Origin: Aliiroseovarius sp. S1339
Lineage (GTDB): Bacteria > Pseudomonadota > Alphaproteobacteria > Rhodobacterales > Rhodobacteraceae
Direction: 5' to 3'
Length of the DNA stretch: 64,000 nt
Assembly (NCBI RefSeq): GCF_023195695.1
Contig: NZ_JALPQG010000005.1
Location: 1-64,000 of the forward strand
The notes beneath the pieces are model-generated. The model did not search any database. It was not told where the DNA came from and worked only from the letters and a program-made list of their open reading frames with translations. Below are positions 1 through 9,551 of this stretch, piece after piece. Position 1 is the first letter of the stretch; every line of letters begins with the position of its first letter. The position numbers and the translations under genes are program-made.

Positions 1-94
1 TCGCCGCCGTCAGCGTCGTTTTGCCGTGGTCAACGTGGCCAATCGTGCCAATGTTGACGTGCGGTTTGGAGCGTTCAAACTTTTCCTTAGCCAT
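1..94 (-). CDS. tuf: Elongation factor Tu, N-terminal fragment (cut by window edge)
   Basis: Only the first 31 codons are in the window. The start reads [16 protein letters not shown] and runs into the GTP-binding P-loop GHVDHGKT at residues 19-26, which is diagnostic of EF-Tu, the GTPase that brings aminoacyl-tRNA to the ribosome. The start codon is at 92-94. It lies downstream of the M48 protease gene on the same strand, about 170 bases away, so it may have its own promoter. Alphaproteobacteria often carry two tuf copies; which copy this is cannot be told from here. Confidence 0.95.
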
Positions 95-266
95 GTGCCA
101 TAAGCCTTGTATCTGATGGGGTTCCGCCGAACCCGGATTCATTATCGCGCGCTCACTACTCGGTCGCGCAGGGAAAATCAAGACTTCCCGAACGCGGATT
201 GGTGCGAAAGCCACGATTGTTTCATTTGGGTTTGGTCGCGGCGTCGAACAGCCTTACATCGCAGCG
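95..266. other. Spacer between the M48 protease gene and tuf
   Basis: No credible gene is seen here. It should contain the tuf leader. A short hairpin (GGGTTC at 119-124 pairing with GAACCC at 129-134, four-base loop) sits about 25 bases upstream of the tuf start. It has no T run on either side, so it is not a standard terminator. No tRNA cloverleaf was recognised. Confidence 0.4.
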
Positions 267-1442
267 TTAATCATCCCGGGACCAAGTCTTCTTGTCCATG
301 GTTTCGGGGTCGGATTGCACTGGGGCCGCACCGCCACAGACCGTCCGCAAAGACTGCCACTCGCCTTCATCAAGAATTGAGCCGTAATTTCGGCCTTCCA
401 CGACCGCTGCCTGTGCCGCTGCAATCCGCTTGCCCATCTGTGGATGCGACATGAAGTGCGCCACGATACCTTCGGCGTCACCATGTTCTTCGCGCAAACG
501 CTCAAACATCGTGCCCAGCGCTGCGGGTGAAACACCTGCATTATCCAGAAGGTCGTGGGCATAGTCGTCCGCCGTCGCCTCGGCGGTTTGACTGTAGGAC
601 GCGTTGATCAACTGGTTGGCTAGAAACAAGGCAATTGTTCCGCCTGCAAAATCGCCAAACAACAGACCCAGCACCCCCAGAGAGCCAGCCGAACGCAATG
701 CATCGCGGGTCGGGTCGCGGTTCACGACATGGCCTATTTCGTGTGCCAGAACGGCGGCGACCTCCTCCGGGTTCTCCGCCTGTTCTATCAATCCACGAAA
801 AAAGACGATACGCCCACCGGGCAAAGCAAAAGCATTGACCATATCATGATCAAGAACGTGGATCTGCACATCGTAAGGCAGATCAGATGTAGGATTGAGA
901 CGGTCATACATTGCCTGCATCGCCGCATTTCCCGCGGACCCTTCGCAGATGGGCGTGACGCCCAGCCCTGTTTCATTCAGCGCCATGCGGATTTGTTCGA
1001 ACGTGGTGTCGCCCAAAGCCTTTTCGCCTTCAGGCGGCAGCATCACCGCGAGCTGTGCGGCCATCACCGGGACAAGGAAAAAGATGATCGCCGCGACCGA
1101 TGCCGCCGCCCCGCTGACCCAAACCGCAAGCTTTGACAATGAAATGGTCCGATCGCGCTTTTTCAGGTGCGGGGCACGCGATTGGACGTCCTTTCGCAAA
1201 CCCTCATCCCGAAGATACAGTCGCGCGACCATGTCCCCCGACCGACCGATCACCAATGCATCTCTGTCGGCCTGATCCGGCAGGCGTCGCAGATCGGACC
1301 ATTGCCAAATAAGCGGCTGACCATCCGGTAACATAAGCTCCAATCCATCGGGCAGTTCGCGCACGGACACACGCGTCAGCACGGCACGTTCTCCGGCAAC
1401 GAAATCGGCAAAGCCCGAGGGCTGGTCCTGTGTATGGTTCAA
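267..1442 (-). CDS. Membrane-anchored M48 family zinc metalloprotease
   Basis: A 391-residue protein with the M48 zinc motif HEIGH at residues 234-238 and the third ligand Glu near residue 288 (AEATADDYA). One hydrophobic segment at about 103-130 precedes the protease domain, so the catalytic part probably lies on the far side of the inner membrane. The first 90 residues form a small separate domain (LPDG...DLRRLP) often found in front of alphaproteobacterial M48 proteases. The family includes HtpX and BepA-like quality-control proteases. The start overlaps the stop of the DUF898 gene by four bases, so the two are probably translationally coupled. Substrate unknown. Confidence 0.9.
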   Translation of the reverse strand: MNHTQDQPSGFADFVAGERAVLTRVSVRELPDGLELMLPDGQPLIWQWSDLRRLPDQADRDALVIGRSGDMVARLYLRDEGLRKDVQSRAPHLKKRDRTISLSKLAVWVSGAAASVAAIIFFLVPVMAAQLAVMLPPEGEKALGDTTFEQIRMALNETGLGVTPICEGSAGNAAMQAMYDRLNPTSDLPYDVQIHVLDHDMVNAFALPGGRIVFFRGLIEQAENPEEVAAVLAHEIGHVVNRDPTRDALRSAGSLGVLGLLFGDFAGGTIALFLANQLINASYSQTAEATADDYAHDLLDNAGVSPAALGTMFERLREEHGDAEGIVAHFMSHPQMGKRIAAAQAAVVEGRNYGSILDEGEWQSLRTVCGGAAPVQSDPETMDKKTWSRDD

Positions 1443-2614
1443 ATCGCTGCCCCCACATCCAAGGCTTCAGCAAAGCCTTCGGCTTCGGCAAACTCATCAC
1501 GGTCCCGCTGCGCAATCAGGTGCAGGTCATCGGCGCTCACGAGTTGGGTCACTTCGGCGAAATGTGCCGCGATTGGCAGCGTTATCCAAGCATGGGTCAT
1601 CGCGCGATATCCCAGAAAAATGGTGAAGTAGGCCAGTATCAATACAGGCGCGCCGGCCGCCAAAGCCGTCTCGAACTGTTCGATGTTCTCGACATCAAAA
1701 CCCCTGCCGCCGACAATCATGACAGCGACCCCCATTAAGATCAGCACCAAACCGGTGAACACCAGATAGATCAACAACCAGCCCAGCGCATAGATACCGA
1801 CAATCGCCCAAGGTCGCGGGGCCGTGCGAAATCGCATTGGCCCGAGTTCTTTCGCCTCGGTCATGCGTTTGAAGCTGTCGGCGCGCCAATAGGCCAAACC
1901 ATAGACAAGCCATGGACCGGTCAGCAAGAACATCGCAAACCATGCCGGATTTTCAGACAGCGCGCCCATAACGCCCGCCACCGCGGACAGGCCAAGTGGA
2001 TAATAGATGTGCTTCATCGAACCGAACAGCAGGCCGCGACGCCCGCCCTGAATGAAAACCTGATCACCATAATAGGTATGGCCGACCTTGTATTTCTCAA
2101 GCCAAAGTGTGGTCAGGGGCCATGACAGCCCAACGGTCAACGCCGCCAGCACCCAATGCACAATGGCGCGCCACGCATAGCCCCATGCGCCCGGCTCCAG
2201 ACCAAATCGGATGCCGCGCCAGCGGGTGCGGGCCAGAATATATCGGCGCGCGCGATACTGAGCAAAAAAAATGATCGGTGCCAGCCCGACAAAGCTGAGA
2301 AGATAGGCCGCGACGTTGCCCTTAAACAGTGTAAAGCTGAAATACATCAATATCAGGTTCACCACACCGATATAGAACGCCATGAACACCACGGCGACCA
2401 GAAATCCCAGCAGCTTTTCAAGCGGGTCGCCGACATATTCCAAGGGGATGCCGCCGGGGCGAATGGCGCTCCAGTAATAACGGCGAAGGCGGGTCTTGGC
2501 CCAGAACCGATAGAAGCCAAGCGTCAGGATGGTCAGGATACCGGTCTTGAGGGCCAGCCCCAGCATCGGGCCTTTTCGGCCTGAATAGGTGATATTTAGT
2601 CTGGCCGGCGGCAT
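1439..2614 (-). CDS. DUF898 (YjgN-type) polytopic membrane protein
   Basis: A 391-residue protein with about eight hydrophobic segments. It shows the repeated YjgN/DUF898 pattern of a LTLGFYRFWAKTRLRRY-like block following a hydrophobic stretch, present twice in diverged form (near residues 32-46 and again near 165-185). Family function is not established. It is three bases downstream of parC and overlaps the M48 protease gene by four bases, so DUF898 and protease are probably made together and could act on the same membrane process. The parC link may be only transcriptional. Confidence 0.85.
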   Translation of the reverse strand: MPPARLNITYSGRKGPMLGLALKTGILTILTLGFYRFWAKTRLRRYYWSAIRPGGIPLEYVGDPLEKLLGFLVAVVFMAFYIGVVNLILMYFSFTLFKGNVAAYLLSFVGLAPIIFFAQYRARRYILARTRWRGIRFGLEPGAWGYAWRAIVHWVLAALTVGLSWPLTTLWLEKYKVGHTYYGDQVFIQGGRRGLLFGSMKHIYYPLGLSAVAGVMGALSENPAWFAMFLLTGPWLVYGLAYWRADSFKRMTEAKELGPMRFRTAPRPWAIVGIYALGWLLIYLVFTGLVLILMGVAVMIVGGRGFDVENIEQFETALAAGAPVLILAYFTIFLGYRAMTHAWITLPIAAHFAEVTQLVSADDLHLIAQRDRDEFAEAEGFAEALDVGAAI

Positions 2615-2617
2615 CCG

Positions 2618-4951
2618 TTAGTCGAACTTGTTGTCGCGCGGGAAGCCATGCGGCGGCGCTTTGCCAACCCCGGCACGTTTGCCCAACCAAGGCGACATGT
2701 CAGGCTCGGTCCGCGTGCGGTCGCCGGTTGCTGGCCAGGACAAGCCCGCATCCAAGTCAAACGTCTTGATGTCCGACAGCCCGCCATCCAGTTCAAGCAC
2801 CCCCTGTTTGCCCCGTGCGCTGTTGTATTTCTGAAGCCTGACACCCTTGCCGCGCGTCATCTCGTTAATCTCGGCAACCGGGAACACCAGAAGTTTGCGA
2901 TTTTGCGAGATTACAGCCACGTGGTCGCCATCGACGGGCTTGCAAATTCTGGCAGTTGCGCCGCCCACGTTCAGAACCTGTTTGCCGTTCTTGGTTTGCG
3001 CCAGAACGTCATCTTCGTTGACGATAAAGCCGTTCCCCTCGTTCGAGGCGACAAGAAGGCGTCGTCCCGGCTGGTGAATGAACAGGTCCACAATCTCGGC
3101 CTCGTTCGGCATGTCGACCATCAGGCGCAGGGGTTCACCCATACCGCGCCCGCCAGGCAGGTTTGCCGCCGACAGCGTGAAGAATTTACCTTGCGAATCA
3201 AACACCAGAAGCTTGTCGGTTGTTTCAGCGTGGAAAACGAAGCGGGGGGCGTCGCCGTCGCGGAATTTCAACTCGCGCGACAGATCAATGTGACCCGACA
3301 TCGCGCGAATCCAGCCCATTTGCGAGCAGACGACCGTGATCGGCTCCTTCTCGATCATCGCTTCCAGCGGCACGTCTTCGACCACGCCCGCCTCGGCAAA
3401 TTGGGTGCGACGGGCACCGCCTTCGTAATTCTTGCCAAACAGCTTCTTGGTTTCTTTCAACTGGTCGGAAATCCGCGTCCATTGCAGGTCGTCGCTGTCC
3501 AACAAGTCTTCAAGCCCAGCGCGTTCTTCCATCAGCTTGTCACGCTCGCGGACAAGCTCGATTTCTTCTAGACGGCGCAAGCTGCGCAGACGCATGTTCA
3601 GGATCGCTTCGGCCTGAACTTCGGACAGTTCACCTTCGCCCGGCGCAGGGCTCACATAGTCTGACTCGTTCATGGCGCGAACGTGGTCGCGGCCCCAATC
3701 CTCGCGCATTAGCGCGGCTTTCGGGTCGTCGTCGTAACGGATGATGTCGATCACGCGATCAAGGTTCAGGAACGCGACGATGAAGCCTTCCAACACTTCA
3801 AGCCGGTGGTCGATCTTTTCCATCCGATGAACAGAGCGGCGCAACAGCACATCGCGGCGGTGATCAAGGAAGGCGCGCAGCACCTCTTTCATCGAGCAGA
3901 CCTTGGGCGTCACACCATCGATCAGCACGTTCATGTTCAGACTGAACCGCGTCTCAAGGTCCGAGTTGCGGAACATCAGGTTCATCAGAAGCTCGGCATC
4001 CACGTTCTTGGATTTCGGCTCCAGCACGATCCGAACGTCATCGGCACTTTCATCACGAATATCACCAAGGATCGGAACCTTCTTGGTCTGGATCACCTCG
4101 GCAATCTTTTCGATCAGTTTCGATTTCTGAACCTGATACGGAATCTCGGTCACGACGATCTGCCACTGACCGCGGCCCAGATCCTCGACCTCCCATTTGC
4201 AGCGCAGACGGAACGATCCACGCCCGGTGCGGTAAGCCTGCGCAATGTTTTCAGACGGCTCGACGATCACACCGCCGGTCGGAAAATCAGGGCCGGGCAC
4301 ATAGTTCAACAGTGTATCGTCGCGCGCATCCGGCACCTTGATCAGATGCAGGCAGGCGTCGATCAATTCGGCGATGTTATGGGGCGGGATATTGGTGGCC
4401 ATGCCGACCGCAATGCCGGACGAGCCGTTGGCCAACAGATTCGGAAACTCGGCAGGTAAAACGACCGGTTCGGTCAGGCGGCCATCGTAATTGTCACGAT
4501 AATCGACGGCGTTTTCGTCCAGCCCGTTCAACATCGCCTCGGCGACAAAGGTCATCCGCGCTTCTGTGTACCGGCTGGCGGCGGGGTTGTCGCCGTCGAT
4601 ATTGCCGAAGTTGCCCTGCCCGTCGACAAGCGGATAACGCACCGCGAAATCCTGTGCCAAACGCGCCATCGCGTCATAGATCGCAGCGTCGCCGTGCGGG
4701 TGAAAATCCCCCATCGTATCGCCAGAAATCTTAGCTGATTTCAGGAACTTACCACCGGATGCCAGTTTCAGACGCGACATCGCGTAAAGGATGCGGCGGT
4801 GCACCGGCTTCAGCCCGTCCCGCGCATCAGGCAAAGCCCGGTGCATGATCGTGGACAGGGCATAGGTCAGATAGCGATCACCAATGGCACGGCGAAGCGG
4901 CTCTGATATAGAGAGGGAGTTTTTATTGCTGTCATCGGTCAAATCGGTCAT
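2618..4951 (-). CDS. parC: DNA topoisomerase IV subunit A
   Basis: A 777-residue type IIA topoisomerase A subunit, which with ParE separates linked daughter chromosomes. The active-site tyrosine is Tyr128 (AASRYTEAR) and the gate-helix motif [11 protein letters not shown] is at residues 84-94. A six-bladed beta-pinwheel region follows after about residue 520. The length, and the absence of a GyrA box-like QRRGG(R/K)G motif, favour ParC over GyrA. In the quinolone-determining region the usual ParC Ser80 and Glu84 (E. coli numbering) are Ala89 and Asp93 here. It is the first gene of a group with DUF898 and the M48 protease, divergent from the SH3 gene. Confidence 0.93.
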   Translation of the reverse strand: MTDLTDDSNKNSLSISEPLRRAIGDRYLTYALSTIMHRALPDARDGLKPVHRRILYAMSRLKLASGGKFLKSAKISGDTMGDFHPHGDAAIYDAMARLAQDFAVRYPLVDGQGNFGNIDGDNPAASRYTEARMTFVAEAMLNGLDENAVDYRDNYDGRLTEPVVLPAEFPNLLANGSSGIAVGMATNIPPHNIAELIDACLHLIKVPDARDDTLLNYVPGPDFPTGGVIVEPSENIAQAYRTGRGSFRLRCKWEVEDLGRGQWQIVVTEIPYQVQKSKLIEKIAEVIQTKKVPILGDIRDESADDVRIVLEPKSKNVDAELLMNLMFRNSDLETRFSLNMNVLIDGVTPKVCSMKEVLRAFLDHRRDVLLRRSVHRMEKIDHRLEVLEGFIVAFLNLDRVIDIIRYDDDPKAALMREDWGRDHVRAMNESDYVSPAPGEGELSEVQAEAILNMRLRSLRRLEEIELVRERDKLMEERAGLEDLLDSDDLQWTRISDQLKETKKLFGKNYEGGARRTQFAEAGVVEDVPLEAMIEKEPITVVCSQMGWIRAMSGHIDLSRELKFRDGDAPRFVFHAETTDKLLVFDSQGKFFTLSAANLPGGRGMGEPLRLMVDMPNEAEIVDLFIHQPGRRLLVASNEGNGFIVNEDDVLAQTKNGKQVLNVGGATARICKPVDGDHVAVISQNRKLLVFPVAEINEMTRGKGVRLQKYNSARGKQGVLELDGGLSDIKTFDLDAGLSWPATGDRTRTEPDMSPWLGKRAGVGKAPPHGFPRDNKFD

Positions 4952-5188
4952 AAATGATGTGTATCGAGTGCTGTTGGAAGGGTAAAGCTACTGCGGGAAA
5001 GGATGCTTATCTTTCCCCTATTATTTTAGATAGCTCGGTGTTCTTTTTAACACCAACTAGACGAACTCCTGCTTGAATCATGTCGGTAAGGGACTGGCAA
5101 TCGAAACCGAGCAAGGGTTTGTGCGTTAAATAGTCGAACAGAAGATCAAAAAGATCTCGTCAAGGGTACATGGTTAAGGGGAAGTATT
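4952..5188. promoter_or_regulatory. Divergent promoter region, parC / SH3-protein gene
   Basis: This 237-base spacer is visibly AT-richer than the flanking genes. It holds a hairpin (GGGAAAGG at 4995-5002 against the CTTTCCC at 5011-5017) and a small perfect inverted repeat AGATC-AAAAA-GATCT at 5143-5157. A strong ribosome site, aaggggaag at 5176-5184, precedes the GTG start of the SH3 gene. Individual -35/-10 boxes cannot be assigned with confidence. Confidence 0.45.
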
Positions 5189-5776
5189 GTGGGAATTATT
5201 AAACTAAGTTGCCTGACGATTGGTGTTATTGGCATCTCGATGGTCCAATTTGGACGGGACGGTGATCTGCCTGCCGACCGCATTGGGCGCGAACCAACAA
5301 TCGCGCAAGAAACAATCCTGCCCGTATCCGCCGTGCTTGATGCGGGGATCGCAGCATCGCCCGAGACTGCGCAGGGCGAGGTTATTGCAACTGCAAATGC
5401 CGCTCCTGCTGTCGTACCGCCAAAGCAAACACGTTTGGTTGCAGTTCCGGTCACTCTGACAAGCGCGACCGTGCCGCAAACGCCCGCAGAAATTGCAGAA
5501 GCTGCCGCCCGCCTGATGGCGTCAAAAGCGACAAAGCCGACGCCCGCGGCCGTCCGAAACAACATATCTGGTGCGCTGCCAACTGCCTTGGTCAGCGGCA
5601 GTGCGGTGAACATGCGCGCCGGGCCTTCGACAGGCCACGGCGTGGTTGCGAAGCTCTCGCGCGGTACAGAAGTCTTCGATATGGGCCCTGTCGGCGGGGG
5701 CTGGAGCCAGATCAAAGTCGTGGACACGGGCGCGCGCGGCTTCATGGCCTCAAAATTTCTGGCACCGCAATCCTGA
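5189..5776 (+). CDS. Secreted or membrane-anchored bacterial SH3-domain protein
   Basis: A 195-residue protein: a hydrophobic N-terminal segment (residues 4-20), a long low-complexity Ala/Pro/Thr linker to about residue 130, then a bacterial SH3 (SH3b, type 3) domain at about 132-193. The domain shows the VNMRAGPSTGHGVVAKL core and ends GFMASKFL. Such domains usually bind peptidoglycan or act as envelope adaptors, so a periplasmic wall-associated role is inferred. The GTG start at 5189 is chosen because of the strong ribosome site ending five bases upstream. A strong terminator follows at 5807-5840, so it is probably a single-gene unit. Confidence 0.85.
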   Translation: MGIIKLSCLTIGVIGISMVQFGRDGDLPADRIGREPTIAQETILPVSAVLDAGIAASPETAQGEVIATANAAPAVVPPKQTRLVAVPVTLTSATVPQTPAEIAEAAARLMASKATKPTPAAVRNNISGALPTALVSGSAVNMRAGPSTGHGVVAKLSRGTEVFDMGPVGGGWSQIKVVDTGARGFMASKFLAPQS

Positions 5777-5806
5777 GCGGGCTGCCAACCTAGAATTAAA
5801 CGCACC

Positions 5807-5842
5807 AAACGACGTGCCCGAACATAAGGGCGCGTCGTTTTT
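5807..5842 (+). terminator. Rho-independent terminator after the SH3 gene
   Basis: The 13-base stem aaacgacgtgccc (5807-5819) pairs with gggcgcgtcgttt (5828-5840), with one G-U pair and an eight-base loop. A run of T follows at 5838-5842. It separates the SH3 gene from the SDR gene. Confidence 0.85.
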
Positions 5843-5902
5843 CGTTGACCCCAACTTTTTCTGCCGACTTAAGTGTCGCCTGCACGCGCACAGGACCCCA
5901 CC

Positions 5903-6739
5903 ATGAAAACTTCAGGCAAATCTATCCTTATCACCGGCTGCTCATCGGGCATCGGGTATGATGCAGCACACACCTTAGCCAAACGCGGCTGGCGCGTCTT
6001 TGCCACCTGCCGGAAAGAGGCTGATTGCGAACGCCTGCGCGCCGAAGGGCTGGAAAGTTTCCTTCTGGACCACGCCGACGAGGCAAACATGGAGGCCGCA
6101 ATGGCCGAGGCGCTGGATCGCACTGGCGGCACGCTGGACGCGCTGTTCAACAACGGCGCTTTCGCGATCCCCGGCGCCGTCGAAGACCTGCCGACGAATG
6201 CGCTGCGGCTGATCTTTGAAACCAACCTGTTCGGCTATCACCACCTGACACGCTTGGCGATTCCGGTGATGCGGGCGCAGGGCCATGGCCGGATCATCAA
6301 CAATTCGTCAGTTCTTGGCTTCGCCGCCCTGCCTTGGCGCGGCGCTTACGTGGCGACGAAATTCGCACTTGAAGGGCTGACCGACACATTGCGGCTTGAG
6401 ATGCGGGGAACCAAAATAAAGGTGATCCTTATTGAACCCGGCCCGATCACCTCGAATATTCGCCAAAACGCGCAACCGCATTTCGAACGCTGGATTGATT
6501 GGGAAAACAGCGCACGATCAGGGCTGTATCACAAATTGCGTGAACGGCTTTATGACGACAGCGGCACGCCAGACACGTTCGAACTGCCGGCCTCTGCCGT
6601 CACCGATAAACTGATCCACGCGCTGGAAAGTCCTCGCCCCAAGCCCCGCTATTACGTCACGACGGCCACGCGGATCGCTGGGATTGCGCGTCGGCTGTTG
6701 TCGACCCGCTTTGGTGACCGCGTAACGCCGAACGGGTGA
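5903..6739 (+). CDS. Short-chain dehydrogenase/reductase (SDR family)
   Basis: A 278-residue classical SDR oxidoreductase. The NAD(P)-binding motif TGCSSGIG is at residues 11-18 and the NNGA-type motif at 83-86. The catalytic Ser136, Tyr149 and Lys153 (YVATK) are all present. The C-terminal tail of about 60 residues is longer than in the minimal fold. Substrate cannot be read from sequence. ATG at 5903 is preferred over the upstream GTG at 5873 because the protein then begins just before the nucleotide fold and an aggac site lies close upstream. Confidence 0.9.
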   Translation: MKTSGKSILITGCSSGIGYDAAHTLAKRGWRVFATCRKEADCERLRAEGLESFLLDHADEANMEAAMAEALDRTGGTLDALFNNGAFAIPGAVEDLPTNALRLIFETNLFGYHHLTRLAIPVMRAQGHGRIINNSSVLGFAALPWRGAYVATKFALEGLTDTLRLEMRGTKIKVILIEPGPITSNIRQNAQPHFERWIDWENSARSGLYHKLRERLYDDSGTPDTFELPASAVTDKLIHALESPRPKPRYYVTTATRIAGIARRLLSTRFGDRVTPNG

Positions 6740-6815
6740 ACGCCGCGGATTTGCCCTCGCAATCTGGCGGTTTCGGGGCTATCTGAAACGCAATGCACTG
6801 ACCCAAGGAAGCAGC

Positions 6816-7022
6816 ATGTTCGACGATCCGCTTTTTGTCTTAGTTGTTGTCGCGGTTGGCGGCGTTGCCATTATTCTGTTTATGGGAATCGGCACGTTCG
6901 GCATCGGCGGAGAGACATCGCGTAAGCACTCGAACCGATTCATGCGGTATCGAATTTATGCACAAGCCATCGCGATCGCACTGATCTTGCTGTTCGTCTG
7001 GCTAAGAGGAGGAAACGGCTGA
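6816..7022 (+). CDS. Small twin-transmembrane protein, HIG1-type
   Basis: A 68-residue protein with two hydrophobic helices (about 6-30 and 45-63) joined by a short polar loop containing RKHSNRFMRYR. This arrangement matches the small HIG1-domain proteins that stand in front of the PduO-type adenosyltransferase gene in many Rhodobacteraceae. HIG1 proteins elsewhere are linked to respiratory complexes, but a role here is only inferred. The stop codon overlaps the next start by one base (TGATG), and the ribosome site aagaggagg for the next gene lies inside its 3' end, so translation is coupled. Confidence 0.75.
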   Translation: MFDDPLFVLVVVAVGGVAIILFMGIGTFGIGGETSRKHSNRFMRYRIYAQAIAIALILLFVWLRGGNG

Positions 7023-7594
7023 TGGTTGTCCTGAACAAGATATACACCCGCACCGGCGACAAAGGTGAAACGGCTCTGGGCGATGGCTCGCGCGTGCCAA
7101 AACATTCGGCCCGCGTTGATGCCTACGGCACAGTGGATGAAACCAATGCCACGATTGGTCTTGTGCGCCTTCATGCAGACGGTGACATGGACGCCGCCCT
7201 TGCCCGCATCCAGAACGACCTGTTTGATCTGGGCGCAGACCTGTGCCGCCCGCATATGGACAAAGACGATACGGCTGAATACCCGCCCCTTCGGATGGTT
7301 GACGCGCAGGTTGACCGGCTCGAGGCCGAGATCGACGCGATGAACAAGGCGCTGGAACCGCTGCGCAGTTTCGTCTTGCCCGGCGGGTCCGCGCTGGCCG
7401 CTCATCTGCATCTGGCCCGCACCGTCAGCCGCCGCGCGGAACGCATGGCCACGGAACTTGCGACGCAAGAAGATGTGAACCCGGCCGCGGTCAAATACCT
7501 CAACCGTCTGTCAGATTGGTGCTTCGTCGCGTCACGCGTGGCAAATGACGACGGCAAGTCGGATGTGCTTTGGGTGCCGGGCGCGAACCGCTAA
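7022..7594 (+). CDS. PduO-type ATP:cob(I)alamin adenosyltransferase
   Basis: A 190-residue enzyme that transfers the adenosyl group of ATP to cob(I)alamin, making coenzyme B12 for mutases. The family N-terminus is clear (KIYTRTGDKGETALGDGSRV), with the VDETNATIG motif near residue 39 and the SRRAERMA helix around 139. It is coupled to the small HIG1-type gene and lies upstream of etfBA. B12-dependent methylmalonyl-CoA and ethylmalonyl-CoA mutases are the probable consumers in an organism that also carries methylsuccinyl-CoA dehydrogenase (19885-21534). Confidence 0.92.
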   Translation: MVVLNKIYTRTGDKGETALGDGSRVPKHSARVDAYGTVDETNATIGLVRLHADGDMDAALARIQNDLFDLGADLCRPHMDKDDTAEYPPLRMVDAQVDRLEAEIDAMNKALEPLRSFVLPGGSALAAHLHLARTVSRRAERMATELATQEDVNPAAVKYLNRLSDWCFVASRVANDDGKSDVLWVPGANR

Positions 7595-7800
7595 GTCGGC
7601 TTCCAGCCCTGGCGCGGCAAAACCCCTTGGATGCCGAACAGCGGAAACATTCTCGCAATGAATCGCGGCCAAAACGATAGAACGCGGCGTCCTTAAGGCA
7701 GAACGTGACGATTTTGCGCTGTTTTCGGCGCCCCCGACCCGGTAAACGGGAGAAGAACTGAGACCGCCCCATCCGGGGCTTAATTGGGAGATACACGCCA

Positions 7801-8559
7801 ATGAAGGTGCTTGTGCCTGTGAAGCGCGTGATTGACTACAACGTGAAGGTTCGTGTGAAAGCGGACGGATCGGGTGTCGATCTTGCAAACGTAAAAATGT
7901 CGATGAACCCTTTTGACGAGATTGCCGTCGAAGAGGCCATCCGCCTGAAAGAAGCCGGTAAGGCCGACGAGATTGTCGTCGTGTCGATCGGCGTAAAGCA
8001 AAGCCAGGAAACGCTGCGCACCGCGCTGGCGATGGGCGCTGACCGCGCCATTCTGGTGGTTGCTGCTGATGATGTTCATAACGACATCGAACCGCTGGCC
8101 GTGGCCAAGATTTTGGCGAAAGTCGTGGAAGAAGAGCAGCCGGGCCTTGTTCTGGCCGGCAAGCAAGCCATCGACAACGACATGAACGCCACCGGCCAAA
8201 TGCTGTCGGCCCTGCTGGGCTGGTCGCAAGGCACGTTTGCCTCTGAACTGGACATCGACGGCGACAAGGCTGTTGTGACCCGCGAAGTGGACGGCGGTCT
8301 TCAGACCATCAAGGTCAACATGCCGTCAATCGTCACCGTTGACCTTCGCCTGAACGAGCCGCGCTATGCGTCGCTGCCCAACATCATGAAGGCCAAGAAA
8401 AAGCCGCTGGACGAAAAAACCGCCGCCGATTACGGCGTCGACGTCACACCGCGCCTTGAGATCGTTTCGACCACCGAACCTGCCGCGCGTGCCGCAGGCA
8501 TCATCGTGGGTTCGGTTGACGAATTGGTAGAGAAACTTAAAGAAGCGGGGGCTGTATAA
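7801..8559 (+). CDS. etfB: Electron transfer flavoprotein beta subunit
   Basis: A 252-residue ETF beta subunit ([20 protein letters not shown] start). With EtfA it collects electrons from acyl-CoA and related dehydrogenases and passes them to ETF:ubiquinone oxidoreductase. The adenine-nucleotide region includes [17 protein letters not shown] near residues 118-134. A 206-base spacer precedes it, with the ribosome site gggag close to the start, so etfBA probably has its own promoter. The stop overlaps the etfA start by one base (TAATG). Confidence 0.97.
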   Translation: MKVLVPVKRVIDYNVKVRVKADGSGVDLANVKMSMNPFDEIAVEEAIRLKEAGKADEIVVVSIGVKQSQETLRTALAMGADRAILVVAADDVHNDIEPLAVAKILAKVVEEEQPGLVLAGKQAIDNDMNATGQMLSALLGWSQGTFASELDIDGDKAVVTREVDGGLQTIKVNMPSIVTVDLRLNEPRYASLPNIMKAKKKPLDEKTAADYGVDVTPRLEIVSTTEPAARAAGIIVGSVDELVEKLKEAGAV

Positions 8560-9485
8560 TGGCTGTTCTTCTTCTCGCAGAAGTCAACAATGGCGAACTG
8601 GCGATGGACGCCACCGCCAAGGCTGTCACCGCCGCGAAAGCACTGGGTGACGTGACGGTTCTGGCCGCTGGCGCATCTGCCGCCGCTGCTGGCGACGCTG
8701 CCGCAAAAATCGACGGAGTGTCGAAGGTGCTGGTCGCCGAAGACCCCTCGCTGGGTCATCGGCTGGCTGAATCCACAGCCGCGCTGATCGTCTCGCTGGC
8801 TGGCGACTACGAACATATCGTCGCCCCAGCCACCACCGACGCCAAGAACGTGATGCCCCGAGTGGCAGCACTTCTGGACGTCATGGTGATCTCGGACGCA
8901 TCGGGCGTGGTTGACGCCAATACGTTTGAACGCCCGATCTATGCGGGTAACGCCGTTCAGACGGTCAAATCGTCGGACGCCAAGAAGGTCATCACCTTCC
9001 GCACCTCGACCTTTGATGCGGCTGGCGAAGGCGGGTCGGCTTCGGTTGAGACCGTATCGGCCGCTGATAACCCCGGTCTGTCGGAATGGGTCGAAGACAA
9101 GGTTGCCGAAAGCGACCGGCCCGAACTGACCTCGGCTGGTGTTGTCGTGTCCGGTGGGCGTGGTGTTGGCTCGGAAGATGACTTCGCGCTGATCGAGAAG
9201 CTGGCTGACAAGCTGGGTGCCGCCGTTGGTGCCTCGCGTGCAGCGGTCGACTCGGGTTACGCCCCGAACGACTGGCAGGTTGGTCAGACCGGCAAGGTTG
9301 TCGCCCCGGATCTTTACATCGCGGTCGGTATTTCCGGCGCGATCCAGCACTTGGCTGGCATGAAGGATTCGAAGATAATTGTCGCGATCAACAAAGACGA
9401 GGAAGCACCGATCTTTCAGGTGGCCGACTTCGGTCTGGTCGCCGACCTGTTCGACGCTGTGCCAGCGCTGACTGAAAAGCTCTGA
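8559..9485 (+). CDS. etfA: Electron transfer flavoprotein alpha subunit
   Basis: A 308-residue ETF alpha subunit, which binds FAD. The FAD domain signature is seen near the C-terminus ([16 protein letters not shown], then [18 protein letters not shown]), and [10 protein letters not shown] near residue 200 is also typical. It is translationally coupled to etfB. The two acyl-CoA dehydrogenases in this window (19885-21534 and 45418-47139) are likely donors. A strong terminator follows. Confidence 0.97.
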   Translation: MAVLLLAEVNNGELAMDATAKAVTAAKALGDVTVLAAGASAAAAGDAAAKIDGVSKVLVAEDPSLGHRLAESTAALIVSLAGDYEHIVAPATTDAKNVMPRVAALLDVMVISDASGVVDANTFERPIYAGNAVQTVKSSDAKKVITFRTSTFDAAGEGGSASVETVSAADNPGLSEWVEDKVAESDRPELTSAGVVVSGGRGVGSEDDFALIEKLADKLGAAVGASRAAVDSGYAPNDWQVGQTGKVVAPDLYIAVGISGAIQHLAGMKDSKIIVAINKDEEAPIFQVADFGLVADLFDAVPALTEKL

Positions 9486-9510
9486 TCACTTGAGCAGACC
9501 ATAATTGAAA

Positions 9511-9537
9511 GGCCCGCCCAGCCCGGCGGGCCTTTTT
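9511..9537. terminator. Terminator between etfA and the DUF6473 gene
   Basis: The stem ggcccgcc (9511-9518) pairs with ggcgggcc (9525-9532) around a six-base loop, followed by TTTTT on the plus strand. On the minus strand the same hairpin is followed by TTTC, so it may also stop the opposing DUF6473 transcript. Confidence 0.88.
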
Positions 9538-9551
9538 CCTTCGATCCAGTC

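Noticed and set aside
95-266. Possible tRNA gene upstream of tuf
   Set aside because: tRNA genes often flank tuf, but no T-loop GTTCRA or paired acceptor stem could be found on either strand.
107-454. A 115-codon plus-strand frame before the M48 gene end
   Set aside because: Basic, low-complexity translation that overlaps the M48 3' end; no ribosome site.
8430-9350. A 306-codon minus-strand frame opposite etfB/etfA
   Set aside because: Antisense shadow of conserved etfBA with no domain or ribosome site.
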